A stretch of DNA of 19,692 bases from JBHIBD01 sp046758865 (GTDB lineage Bacteria > Planctomycetota > Brocadiia > Brocadiales > Bathyanammoxibiaceae), in NCBI GenBank assembly GCA_046758865.1, contig JBHIBD010000036.1, positions 1 through 19,692 of the forward strand, in the 5' to 3' direction. Within the stretch, counting starts at the first letter, position 1; each line of letters begins with the position of its first letter. Both the position numbers and the translations under genes were made by a program. The notes beneath the pieces are model-generated. The model did no database searches and was not told the origin of the DNA. It saw only the letters and a program-made list of their open reading frames with translations. Below are positions 5,811 through 13,184 of this stretch, piece after piece.

Positions 5811-6812
5811 CTAAGGTCTACAGACCTCACAGGGCCAGCCGCCTGATGTTATAGCCTCTTCCTTTGAGCGGAACCGTATCAAGTCTTTTGGGTCAGTTCC
5901 AGATAAGAGACGGCAGCTAGGGCGGTGTATGATGCGAGAGTCTCTCTTCGCAACCACTTCTTCGGTGATTCTTCCAGGCTTGTCCCATTGGCTGGGCCTG
6001 TGTTCCTCTTTTATATCCTGGCGTCTCTGGCCCATTGGTACTGGGCCGATTATCTCTGGTGTCTCCTCTCGGTGAGGTGCCTTAGCTCTGCTGCGTCCTT
6101 GCAGGGTGTCTGATATCTTCCTGGCCCGTGCCAGTCTTTCTGTTGAGCTGGGGTGGCTGCTGAAAATGGTAGCCCTTTGATTTTCAGGGAGTTCTATTGC
6201 GAACCGCTCCCAAATTTCTATACCATCTCCAACGTCAAAGCCTGCCTTGTGAGCATAAAGGATACCAAAATAATCCGCTTCCCTCTCCATATCGCGGCTG
6301 AATTTTTGTGTAAATATGCTCCCACCCAGTTGAACTAACTTGCCTGCACCCGGCGCAGCCCTTTCGGCCAGCACGGAACCGATTATCAGCGGGATATTAG
6401 AAATAATGGTTTTTGTTATATGGCCTTTCGCCACGTGGGCTATCTCGTGGCCAAGTACAACGGCCAGTTCGTCCTCAAACCTGGTGAATTTAATCATGCC
6501 CGTTGTAACTACTATCTTTCCAAATGTTGCGCCAGCGTTGACTGCCTGACTTTCTTGAACCTGAAAATCTATACTCAATGAGTTTTCTACTTGCGCAAGG
6601 AGCCTGGAGCCTATGGCCTCTACCATCTCTTCCTGTTGTGCCAGATACTGCTGCTTTTTTACCTCCAGGTCTTGGGCTACACGGCTGATCTCCTCTTGAG
6701 TTACTTGAGGTCCTGTGGTAGCAGCTGGGAGAGTGAGGGGAGATATCAGGAAGGAGCTGATTACGATAATTAGAGATAAGATTACGGTGGAAGTCTTTTT
6801 CGTTGCAATCAT
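5811..6812 (-). CDS. Exported M48-family zinc metalloprotease with C-terminal Ada-like zinc domain
   Basis: A 333-residue protein with an N-terminal hydrophobic signal (about residues 9-31, ending L-P-A-A). Residues 60-235 form an M48 peptidase domain of the BepA/LoiP type, enzymes that handle misfolded outer-membrane proteins. The zinc site is H122-E-I-A-H126, and the third ligand is probably E176 in the E-x-x-x-D motif (E176-D180). G-A-T-F-G-K-I-V-V-T-T-G, just before it, is also typical. A charged linker (about 236-288) leads to a small C-terminal module, D-S-R-I-I-H296-R-P-S-C300 ... S-K-E-E-A ... P-C328-E-V-C331-R-P. This resembles the zinc-binding fold of Ada N-terminal domains. The gene follows the coiled-coil lipoprotein gene by 55 bases and has AAAGGGGTG before its ATG. 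A lone -10-like TATAAT on the minus strand (6843-6838) might give extra transcription. The protease call is firm; the tail is by motif. Confidence 0.92.
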   Translation of the reverse strand: MIATKKTSTVILSLIIVISSFLISPLTLPAATTGPQVTQEEISRVAQDLEVKKQQYLAQQEEMVEAIGSRLLAQVENSLSIDFQVQESQAVNAGATFGKIVVTTGMIKFTRFEDELAVVLGHEIAHVAKGHITKTIISNIPLIIGSVLAERAAPGAGKLVQLGGSIFTQKFSRDMEREADYFGILYAHKAGFDVGDGIEIWERFAIELPENQRATIFSSHPSSTERLARARKISDTLQGRSRAKAPHREETPEIIGPVPMGQRRQDIKEEHRPSQWDKPGRITEEVVAKRDSRIIHRPSCRLLSGTDPKDLIRFRSKEEAITSGGWPCEVCRP

Positions 6813-6867
6813 TATAGAGGCACCCCTTTACGTCCTTATTATATTTTCGGCTTTGCTAGGGGGTGGG

Positions 6868-7374
6868 TCATGGTTGAATAGTGTCGCCAGGCGCACTACT
6901 TATCCTGTTTAATATCTCAACCAGGAGTGCATTGTAGTCTTCGATTTGTTCTCTCAGGGTCTCCAGTTCAAATTCTAGTCTCTCCCGCATCTTTGTTATT
7001 TCACCAGATGAGTCTTCGTGGAGGAACTCTACAAGTGAGAGTTTGTCTTTAAGCTGTTGGTAGTCTTCTTCGAGTGCAGTTATCCTGGTAAGGAGGTCTT
7101 GTTGGGCCTCTTTTGTCTCCCGGGAAAGTTTGCTCAACCTTTTATCCGTCTCTAGTCGGAAAGCCCTGTGTGTAGGGTCCCGTTTTACTGGTTCTTTTAC
7201 AGGCCCCTTTACGGCTTCCTCTTTCGGTCCTTTTGGGGGTACTGTCGTGGTGGCTACGGGGTAGACAACTCCCTTCTTTTTTTCTTCCCCCCCAAACAGG
7301 CAGCCATGGCAGCACAGTATCAAAAGGGCCAAGCAAATGCGAAACAAAAGATGATTTTTATTCAGATTGTTCAT
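6868..7374 (-). CDS. Putative coiled-coil lipoprotein
   Basis: A 168-residue exported protein of unknown function. The N-terminus has a hydrophobic core L-L-F-R-I-C-L-A-L-L-I-L followed by C-C-H-G-C25. C25 could be lipidated, although the -3 residue is Cys rather than Leu, so the lipobox is imperfect. A Lys/Pro/Thr/Val-rich low-complexity linker (about 32-68) follows. Residues 70-160 have long heptad-like stretches of Leu, Glu, Lys and Gln that predict a coiled coil. The ATG lies 88 bases after the korC stop with no clear ribosome-binding site. Its place directly upstream of an exported protease suggests an envelope role. No database family comes to mind. Confidence 0.8.
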   Translation of the reverse strand: MNNLNKNHLLFRICLALLILCCHGCLFGGEEKKKGVVYPVATTTVPPKGPKEEAVKGPVKEPVKRDPTHRAFRLETDKRLSKLSRETKEAQQDLLTRITALEEDYQQLKDKLSLVEFLHEDSSGEITKMRERLEFELETLREQIEDYNALLVEILNRISSAPGDTIQP

Positions 7375-7462
7375 AATCTACAGACAATACAAGTAAGAGT
7401 GGCGGTTGATGTAGTAGCTTTCTGCGCAAGTAATGGCCGAACGATTAGGGTTAGAACGACGA

Positions 7463-8029
7463 TTACAGGGTGGGTAGATCAATGAGGCTGCCATTTTTTA
7501 TGTAGTTTTCTCCACGTTCAAGGGCGAGTTTGTTTATCTCGTACAGGGCGGCCTTTTTGCCCCTTAGAGCCTTCTCCAAACAGTCGAGAAAAAGGTGGGT
7601 TGGTATAATGTCTCTCATGTAGTTATAGCTACCCATCATCACCATGTTCGAGGCCACCACATTCCCCAATTCATTGGCTATCTCAGTAGCGGGGATTCTA
7701 TAGACCTTAGTTCCATACGGAGGGTCTTCCACATCGACCAAGGAAGAGTTCAATAAGAGGAGGCTATTCGGTTTCAGGCAGTCTTTAAGCTTTATGTAAG
7801 AGGGTTGGTTCATGGCTATCAGGGTATCGGCCTCTTCCACCACTGGTGAGTATATCTCCTCTGTGGAGACGATTAAGTGGTAACACGCAGTTCCTCCTCG
7901 CACCTCTGTGCCATAGGAGGGGAAAAAGGTTACATACTTACCATCTAGCATCGCCGCCCTTGCCAGGAGCCTTCCGAAAAGCATCATACCCTGCCCTCCG
8001 TAGCCTACCAGTATAACTTTTTCTGTCAT
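7463..8029 (-). CDS. korC: 2-oxoacid:ferredoxin oxidoreductase, gamma subunit
   Basis: This is the gamma subunit (188 residues) of a four-part, thiamine-dependent enzyme that decarboxylates a 2-oxoacid to its acyl-CoA while reducing ferredoxin. The usual N-terminal G-Y-G-G-Q-G loop is at residues 9-14. The P-S-Y-G-T-E-V-R-G-G segment (38-47) is diagnostic for this subunit, and N-Q-P-S-Y follows near 94-98. The ATG overlaps the last four bases of korB (ATGA), so the two are translated together. Gene order on the transcript is D, A, B, C, as in KorDABC and VorDBAC systems. It could equally be called VorC, because substrate cannot be read from this subunit. Confidence 0.92.
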   Translation of the reverse strand: MTEKVILVGYGGQGMMLFGRLLARAAMLDGKYVTFFPSYGTEVRGGTACYHLIVSTEEIYSPVVEEADTLIAMNQPSYIKLKDCLKPNSLLLLNSSLVDVEDPPYGTKVYRIPATEIANELGNVVASNMVMMGSYNYMRDIIPTHLFLDCLEKALRGKKAALYEINKLALERGENYIKNGSLIDLPTL

Positions 8030-8775
8030 GACCCCTCCTTTTCCCAGTTTTTAAAGGTACCTACAGGATAGGTGCGGCTCATTTCATCATCTATGAATTT
8101 CATAGATTCAAGGGCACTCATTCTCCAATAGACAGGGCACGGAGAGAGCACCTCTATAAGGGAGAAGCCTTTTTTCCTCATCTGCGTCTTAAAACCCTTC
8201 TTTATAGCTGCCTTAGTTTTTTGTACGTTTCCGGGATTTGTGATAGTGGTCCTGGTCAAATAACCGCATCCGTCTATGGTTGCCAGGAGCTCGCAGATGC
8301 GAATAGGGGAGCCATGGTCATCAGCGTTCCTGCCTTCCGGGCAGGTGACAGTCCTCTGGTCCAAGAGGGTTGTAGGTGCCATCTGCCCATTGGTCATCCC
8401 GTAGACGGCATTGTTGACAAATATTACAGTTATGTTCTCTCCCCTGCTGGCTGTGTGGATTATCTCTGCCAGACCTATTGCGGCCAGATCCCCGTCTCCC
8501 TGGTAGGCAAACACTATGTTGTCGGGATGAACCCTCTTTATACCCGTGGCCACGGCTGGCGGCCTTCCGTGGGCAGCCTCACTCATGTCTATATCGAGGT
8601 AGTTATAGGCCAGCACAGCGCATCCTACTGGGGCAATCCCTATGGTCTTTCCTCTTATTTCCCACTCATCAATTATCTCTGCAATCAGGCGTTCTACGAT
8701 TCCATGGCCACAACCTGGGCAATAATGGGTAGCTATCCTGTGAAGCGTTTTCGGTGGTGCATAAAGGGTTTCCAT
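8026..8775 (-). CDS. korB: 2-oxoacid:ferredoxin oxidoreductase, beta (TPP-binding) subunit
   Basis: The beta subunit binds thiamine diphosphate in the active site. From ATG 8775 the protein has 249 residues. The C19-P-G-C22-G-H-G motif is near the start. The TPP/Mg motif Q-G-D-G-D (92-96) is followed by V-N-N (120-122) and V-Y-G-M-T-N-G-Q. The wording of these motifs, with E-A-A-H-G-R-P-P-A-V-A-T-G and E-V-L-S-P-C-P-V-Y-W, is closest to what is usually annotated as VorA/KorB. A TTG at 8784 would add three residues and sits only 4 bases after AGGAG; the ATG lies 13 bases away, so the start is uncertain. It follows korA by about 70 bases. The substrate may be 2-oxoglutarate or a branched-chain 2-oxoacid. 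Confidence 0.93.
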   Translation of the reverse strand: METLYAPPKTLHRIATHYCPGCGHGIVERLIAEIIDEWEIRGKTIGIAPVGCAVLAYNYLDIDMSEAAHGRPPAVATGIKRVHPDNIVFAYQGDGDLAAIGLAEIIHTASRGENITVIFVNNAVYGMTNGQMAPTTLLDQRTVTCPEGRNADDHGSPIRICELLATIDGCGYLTRTTITNPGNVQKTKAAIKKGFKTQMRKKGFSLIEVLSPCPVYWRMSALESMKFIDDEMSRTYPVGTFKNWEKEGS

Positions 8776-8849
8776 ATTATTCAAATAACTCCTATAAGAA
8801 AAAAGACGGTGAAATCGCTCCCCTAGTTTTCTAACTGTTGAATGTAGGC

Positions 8850-9953
8850 CTATATTTCTATCATTTCCACGGAGTCGGTGGCCTTAATGTTTGATAGCAC
8901 ATCTAATATACTCTTGATAACCTCTTTTGTAGAAGGCACGCCACCCCCCGTACGTCCGTAGAAATGCACCGGGCGCCGCCCTAGTATGGATAGCTTTACG
9001 TCTTCCACCATCTGGCCGGCACTCATCTCTATTACCATGAAGGCCTTTACCTTCTGTGAAAGCCGTTTAAGGGCGTCCTTGGGGAAGGGCCACAGAGTTA
9101 TAGGTCTCAGGAGCCCGATCCGATATCCCATTTGAGAGGTCTTTTTAATAACCTCTCTCGATATCCTGGCGCATGTGCCGTAGGCTACAAGAACTAGTTC
9201 TGCGTCCTTCGTGTTTGTTTCTTCGTAGCGGACTTCTGTTTCTTCAATCCTTCGGTATTTTCTCTGTAGCTGACTGTTAAATTGTTCCAGCTCTCCCTTT
9301 ACTGGGTAGAAAGACTTTATCACGTTTTTTGGCCTTCCATCAGCCCCCGTGAGGGCCCACTTTTTAGGGGGAAGATATGTCTTTGTCGACCTATAGAACT
9401 CTACAGGCTCCATCATCTGCCCAAGCTGTGCATCTCCCAATATCATGACGGGGTTACGATACTTATCAGCCAGGTCAAAGGCGTCGTATACAAGGTCTGC
9501 AACTTCCTGTACGGAGCTTGGGGCAAGGACAATAGTATGGTAGTCGCCATGGCCACCGCCTTTAACTGCTTGAAAGTAATCAGATTGGGCTGGAGAAATG
9601 TCTCCCAGGCCTGGTCCTCCTCTCTGTACGTTTACAATGACGCATGGGAGCTCGCTGCCAGCAAGATAAGATATCCCCTCTTGCTTCAAACTTATACCTG
9701 GACCTGAGGATGAGGTCATGGCTCGGGCCCCGGCAGCAGCGCTACCGTAGAGCATATTAACAGCTGCCACTTCACTTTCTGCCTGTATAAAGGTACCGCC
9801 AACCTGCGGCATCCTCATAGCCATGTAGTTAATGATTTCGTTCTGGGGAGTGATGGGGTAGCCGTAGTAGAATCTGCAGCCTGCTTGTATGGCGGCTTCA
9901 GCTGCAGCCTCATTTCCAGTCATCAAATGTTTATTATGCAGTGACGATTTCAA
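8850..9953 (-). CDS. korA: 2-oxoacid:ferredoxin oxidoreductase, alpha subunit (KorA/VorB type)
   Basis: The alpha subunit (367 residues) supplies the second half of the TPP site and the CoA-binding domain. T-G-N-E-A-A-A-E-A-A (12-21) and G-Y-P-I-T-P (31-36) are the family hallmarks. Q-A-E-S-E-V-A-A and the run G-G-P-G-L-G-D-I-S-P-A-Q-S-D follow. Phrases such as S-V-Q-E-V-A-D-L and L-A-D-K-Y-R-N-P-V-M-I-L-G-D strongly resemble subunits annotated as VorB (2-oxoisovalerate type), so the 2-oxoglutarate assignment in the symbol is tentative. The TTG at 9953 overlaps korD by 20 bases; an ATG at 9923 (residue 11) is the alternative start. Neither has a clear ribosome-binding site, consistent with coupling to korD. 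Confidence 0.93.
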   Translation of the reverse strand: MKSSLHNKHLMTGNEAAAEAAIQAGCRFYYGYPITPQNEIINYMAMRMPQVGGTFIQAESEVAAVNMLYGSAAAGARAMTSSSGPGISLKQEGISYLAGSELPCVIVNVQRGGPGLGDISPAQSDYFQAVKGGGHGDYHTIVLAPSSVQEVADLVYDAFDLADKYRNPVMILGDAQLGQMMEPVEFYRSTKTYLPPKKWALTGADGRPKNVIKSFYPVKGELEQFNSQLQRKYRRIEETEVRYEETNTKDAELVLVAYGTCARISREVIKKTSQMGYRIGLLRPITLWPFPKDALKRLSQKVKAFMVIEMSAGQMVEDVKLSILGRRPVHFYGRTGGGVPSTKEVIKSILDVLSNIKATDSVEMIEI

Positions 9954-10140
9954 TTGCGGCCTCCGGACACATTATCGCACAATGTCGGCATCCACTACAA
10001 GGATGACCTTCTTTAAAATAAACAGGGTGAAGGCCATAATCATTGAGGGTATCGTCTACCTCTAAAGACGTATAAGAGCAAAATGGTATACAGAGTTCAC
10101 AACCTTTACAAAGATTCTTGTGTATTTTAACCATTACCAT
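9934..10140 (-). CDS. korD: 2x[4Fe-4S] ferredoxin subunit of the 2-oxoacid oxidoreductase
   Basis: A 68-residue ferredoxin-like subunit that takes electrons from the TPP site. Two cluster motifs are visible: C11-K-G-C14-E-L-C17-I-P-F-C21, which has Ser rather than the usual Pro after its last Cys, and C48-S-G-C51-R-H-C54-A-I-M-C58-P. This is the classic two-cluster arrangement of KorD/VorD. The ATG at 10140 lies 10 bases after GGGGAGGT, which sits inside the end of nadK; the two genes overlap by 14 bases. The korA start lies inside its 3' end, so nadK-korD-korA-korB-korC is a tight chain. Confidence 0.93.
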   Translation of the reverse strand: MVMVKIHKNLCKGCELCIPFCSYTSLEVDDTLNDYGLHPVYFKEGHPCSGCRHCAIMCPEAAIEIVTA

Positions 10141-10969
10141 ACTTAGGGCTACCTCCCCATGAAAGCTTTTCTCTTAGCACTGTATAAAAACTTCTTACCT
10201 CGGTGTCCACAAGTTGTAGGCGCATGTCGGACCTTTCTACTCTTACCATGTCTCCGGGTTGTAACTCCTCATAGACCTGGCCGTCAACCGTCAAACCCGT
10301 CCCAACACTCTCACTTCCGACTTCCATCTTAACCCTCACCCCCCCAGAGATCACCAGCGGCCTGTTTGTTAAAGTGTGTGGGCAAATGGGAGATATGACA
10401 AGGGCGTCCATCTCGGGTGAGAGGATAGGCCCCCCAGCGGAGAGGCAGTGGGCTGTTGAGCCCAATGGGGTAGATACGATAAGGCCGTCACTACTGTAAG
10501 TGGTTACATCCTCCTCATCGATGAAGAGTCTTACGGATATGAGCCTAGATAAGGATGCCCTTGATATTACAACGTCGTTGACTCCTAATGATTCCCTTAC
10601 TACCTTCCTGTTGCGCTCCAACTGGCAGCTTAGGAGCATTCGAGAATGTAATTCGTACTCACCTCTAAGAACTTTGTCCAAGTGGCTATACATGTCTTTT
10701 GGGGTCAACTCTGCCAGAAAGCCAAAAAGCCCTAGATGTACCCCTATAATAGGTATACCATAAGGACTTACCATTCTCGAGACCCTTAGGAAGGTTCCAT
10801 CGCCGCCCAAGGCGATAGCAAAATCGCCCTCCAAAGGTCTCATTCTCTCTGCCTGGGTGATATCCATGGGGACAGTCAGGGCCTTTCTCTTTAACCATGA
10901 GTCCAACTCCTCAAGGGTATTCTTAATCCTGTTCTTCCTTGTATTTCCAATGATTAATACCTTCTTCAT
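10127..10969 (-). CDS. nadK: NAD kinase
   Basis: NAD kinase makes NADP from NAD and ATP (or polyphosphate) in the cytoplasm. The 280-residue protein has the catalytic G-G-D-G-T motif at 55-59, the N-D pair in G-V-N-D-V-V-I (usually N-E or N-D) near 130, and the conserved nucleotide-binding segment D-G-L-I-V-S-T-P-L-G-S-T-A-H-C-L-S-A-G-G-P. That segment is normally S-T-P-T-G-S-T-A-Y-x-L-S-A-G-G-P, so Leu replaces Thr and His-Cys replaces Tyr-x. The C-terminal half has the usual beta-rich V-D-G-Q motif. It begins 5 bases after dxs and its end overlaps korD, so it is in the same transcript. It supplies NADPH precursor for the neighbouring biosynthetic steps. Confidence 0.95.
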   Translation of the reverse strand: MKKVLIIGNTRKNRIKNTLEELDSWLKRKALTVPMDITQAERMRPLEGDFAIALGGDGTFLRVSRMVSPYGIPIIGVHLGLFGFLAELTPKDMYSHLDKVLRGEYELHSRMLLSCQLERNRKVVRESLGVNDVVISRASLSRLISVRLFIDEEDVTTYSSDGLIVSTPLGSTAHCLSAGGPILSPEMDALVISPICPHTLTNRPLVISGGVRVKMEVGSESVGTGLTVDGQVYEELQPGDMVRVERSDMRLQLVDTEVRSFYTVLREKLSWGGSPKYGNG

Positions 10970-10974
10970 TCAAT

Positions 10975-12903
10975 CTACTGATGCCTGGCCACCTTCACTG
11001 GTGCGGAGATATCCAACTTTTCGAGTTCAATCATAAAACGCTTAAAGATACCATCTTCATCTAACCCCAGGCCCCTCAGTAGCTCACTTCTAGAACCCTG
11101 CTCTATAAATTTGTCAGGGATACCGAGCCTTCGCACCTTTCTAAGGTCTACACCTTCCTCAGAAAGCATCTCCAGCACAGCGGAGCCGAATCCACCTGCC
11201 AGGACGTGGTCCTCAACCGTGAAGACAATGGGGTGGTTCCTTACTGCCTCGAGAATGAGCTCTTTGTCTAGGGGCTTGGCGAATCGCGCATTGATAACAG
11301 TTACTTCAATCCCCTCTCTGGCAAGAATCTCAGCTGCCTTAAAGGAAGGGTATACCATGGCACCATAGGCAATTATGGCCCCACTGTGGCCATCTCTTAA
11401 GACCTCGGCCTCACCCCAGGAGAATGGATGAGAGGGGAGGTCAAGTTCTTCGTCGGGTATGTTCGCCCTGGGGTAACGGATGCAACTGGGCCCTTTTGTC
11501 TCTATGGCCAGCTTAAGCATCAGCTTCAGCTCACGGCCATCCTTTGGGGCCATCAGCTTTATCCCCGGCAGGTGTCTGAGGTAAGCTATGTCGAATGTCC
11601 CATTGTGAGTTGGCCCGTCATTTCCTACAAGCCCGCTTCTGTCCATAGCGAATACCACGCTGTTCTCCCTCTCCTGGAGGCACACGTCGTGGAATACTTG
11701 ATCGAAGGCCCGTTGCAGGAATGTAGAGTATATGGCGGCTACTGGCCTAAGACCAGTGGCTGCCAGTCCATTTGCCAACCCTACGGCGTGTTGCTCGCAA
11801 ATGCCTACATCAAAATACCTGTCTGGGAATCTATCCCTAAAGGCAGTTAATCCTGTGCCGTCTGGCATGGCTGCGGTGATTGCCACTACCTTTTTATTCT
11901 TTTCAGCGATCTCTACCAGCGCCTTGCTGAAGACCTTTGTGTAGGTGGTCTTCTTTACCTGGGAAGTCTCCACTATCTTGCCATTTTGAAGTTGAAAGGG
12001 ACCTGCACCATGGTATTCGGTCGGGTCTTGAGACGCCGGTTCAAAGCCTTTTCCTTTTTGTGTAATGACGTGGAGTAGCATGGGACCCTTGATGGGCTTT
12101 AGGCGATTAATGGTGCTGATGAGAAGTGGAATATTGTGACCGTCTACAGGACCGTAGTATTGAAGTCCTAAGTCCTCAAAAATCTGACCTGGGGTCATGC
12201 CCCTTTTTATGGCCTCGGTAAGGTGCTCCAGGATGTTCTCTACAGGCTTACCAAAGATAGGGAGTATGTTTAGGATATGGTGTACCTCTTTCTTGAGGTC
12301 CTTATATAAGGGCATGGTTCGGAGTCCAGTCAGATATTTGCCTACGGCTCCCACGGTCGGAGATATAGCCATTTCATTGTCATTTAGTACAATGAAGAGC
12401 TTTTTCTTCATACCCCCGGCATGGTTAAGGGCCTCAAAGGACATGCCGGCACCAATGGCACCGTCTCCCACCACAGCGACTATCTTTCTGTCTATGCCCA
12501 GGATGTCGTCACCGCAGACCAACCCCAGGGCGGAAGATATGGCATCACCACTGTGACCAGAAGTGAATTGGTCGTAGAGGGGGCTTTCCTTTCTGTCCGG
12601 GAAACCGCTCAGACCTTTGTATTTACGCAGGGTCTGAAAGGCATCCTTCCTTCCAGTGAGGATCTTATGTACATAACACTGATGGCCTACGTCCCACACC
12701 AGCCGATCTGTTTTAAAGTCAAAGCAGTAATGGAGCGCAATGGTCAGCTCAACCACTCCCAGGTTGGATGACAGGTGGCCGGGATTCCTGGACACCACGT
12801 CTATGATTAGCTCGCGTACCTCCTCGGCCAGTTGGGGAAGATCCTCTAGAGGCGTATTCTTCAAATCCTCTGGACTGTCAATAGAGTCTAATAATTTGGG
12901 CAT
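10975..12903 (-). CDS. dxs: 1-deoxy-D-xylulose-5-phosphate synthase
   Basis: DXS condenses pyruvate and glyceraldehyde 3-phosphate into DXP, the first step of the MEP isoprenoid pathway and a precursor of thiamine and pyridoxal. At 642 residues it has standard length. Visible features are P-G-H-L-S-S-N-L-G (41-49), W-D-V-G-H-Q (70-75), S-G-H-S-G-D (115-120), the TPP motif G-D-G (146-148) with N-D at 174-175, and the catalytic Glu in C-E-Q-H-A-V-G. M-D-R-S-G-L-V-G-N-D-G-P-T-H and a transketolase C-terminal domain complete it. AAAGGGAGAG upstream of the ATG is the ribosome-binding site. It follows xseB by 19 bases and precedes nadK by 5. The xseA-xseB-dxs order is widespread in bacteria. Confidence 0.97.
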   Translation of the reverse strand: MPKLLDSIDSPEDLKNTPLEDLPQLAEEVRELIIDVVSRNPGHLSSNLGVVELTIALHYCFDFKTDRLVWDVGHQCYVHKILTGRKDAFQTLRKYKGLSGFPDRKESPLYDQFTSGHSGDAISSALGLVCGDDILGIDRKIVAVVGDGAIGAGMSFEALNHAGGMKKKLFIVLNDNEMAISPTVGAVGKYLTGLRTMPLYKDLKKEVHHILNILPIFGKPVENILEHLTEAIKRGMTPGQIFEDLGLQYYGPVDGHNIPLLISTINRLKPIKGPMLLHVITQKGKGFEPASQDPTEYHGAGPFQLQNGKIVETSQVKKTTYTKVFSKALVEIAEKNKKVVAITAAMPDGTGLTAFRDRFPDRYFDVGICEQHAVGLANGLAATGLRPVAAIYSTFLQRAFDQVFHDVCLQERENSVVFAMDRSGLVGNDGPTHNGTFDIAYLRHLPGIKLMAPKDGRELKLMLKLAIETKGPSCIRYPRANIPDEELDLPSHPFSWGEAEVLRDGHSGAIIAYGAMVYPSFKAAEILAREGIEVTVINARFAKPLDKELILEAVRNHPIVFTVEDHVLAGGFGSAVLEMLSEEGVDLRKVRRLGIPDKFIEQGSRSELLRGLGLDEDGIFKRFMIELEKLDISAPVKVARHQ

Positions 12904-12922
12904 CTTCTCTCCCTTTAAAGCA

Positions 12923-13171
12923 TCACTGTCTATTATTGGCCTCGGGCAGTCCTTGTGATAGATTCTTGACTAAGAGTCGGCCGTTCTCATCCCTCGCAAA
13001 TACCTTCAATCTCTCCTCAGCTCCTTCCAGGAGCTCCAGACATTTTCGGTATATTTTAATACCATCTTCATATTTTGCAAGAGATTCATCTAAGCTAAGT
13101 TCACCTTTTTCTAACTCTTCAACTATCTCCTCTAGCTGTTTCAAGGCCTCTTCAAACTTTATGGTCTTCAC
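12923..13171 (-). CDS. xseB: Exodeoxyribonuclease VII small subunit
   Basis: XseB (82 residues) forms the small, helical subunit of exonuclease VII, which degrades single-stranded DNA from both ends. The protein shows the complete family pattern: F-E-E-A-L-K-Q-L-E-E-I-V-E-E-L-E (6-21), G-E-L-S-L-D-E-S-L (23-31), Y-E-D-G-I (34-38) and a second helix through L-E-L-L-E-G-A-E-E-R-L. It is almost entirely alpha-helical. The start is a GTG 13 bases after the xseA stop, with only a weak ribosome-binding site, so coupling to xseA is likely. Confidence 0.95.
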   Translation of the reverse strand: MKTIKFEEALKQLEEIVEELEKGELSLDESLAKYEDGIKIYRKCLELLEGAEERLKVFARDENGRLLVKNLSQGLPEANNRQ

Positions 13172-13184
13172 CCTAGAATTTGCC

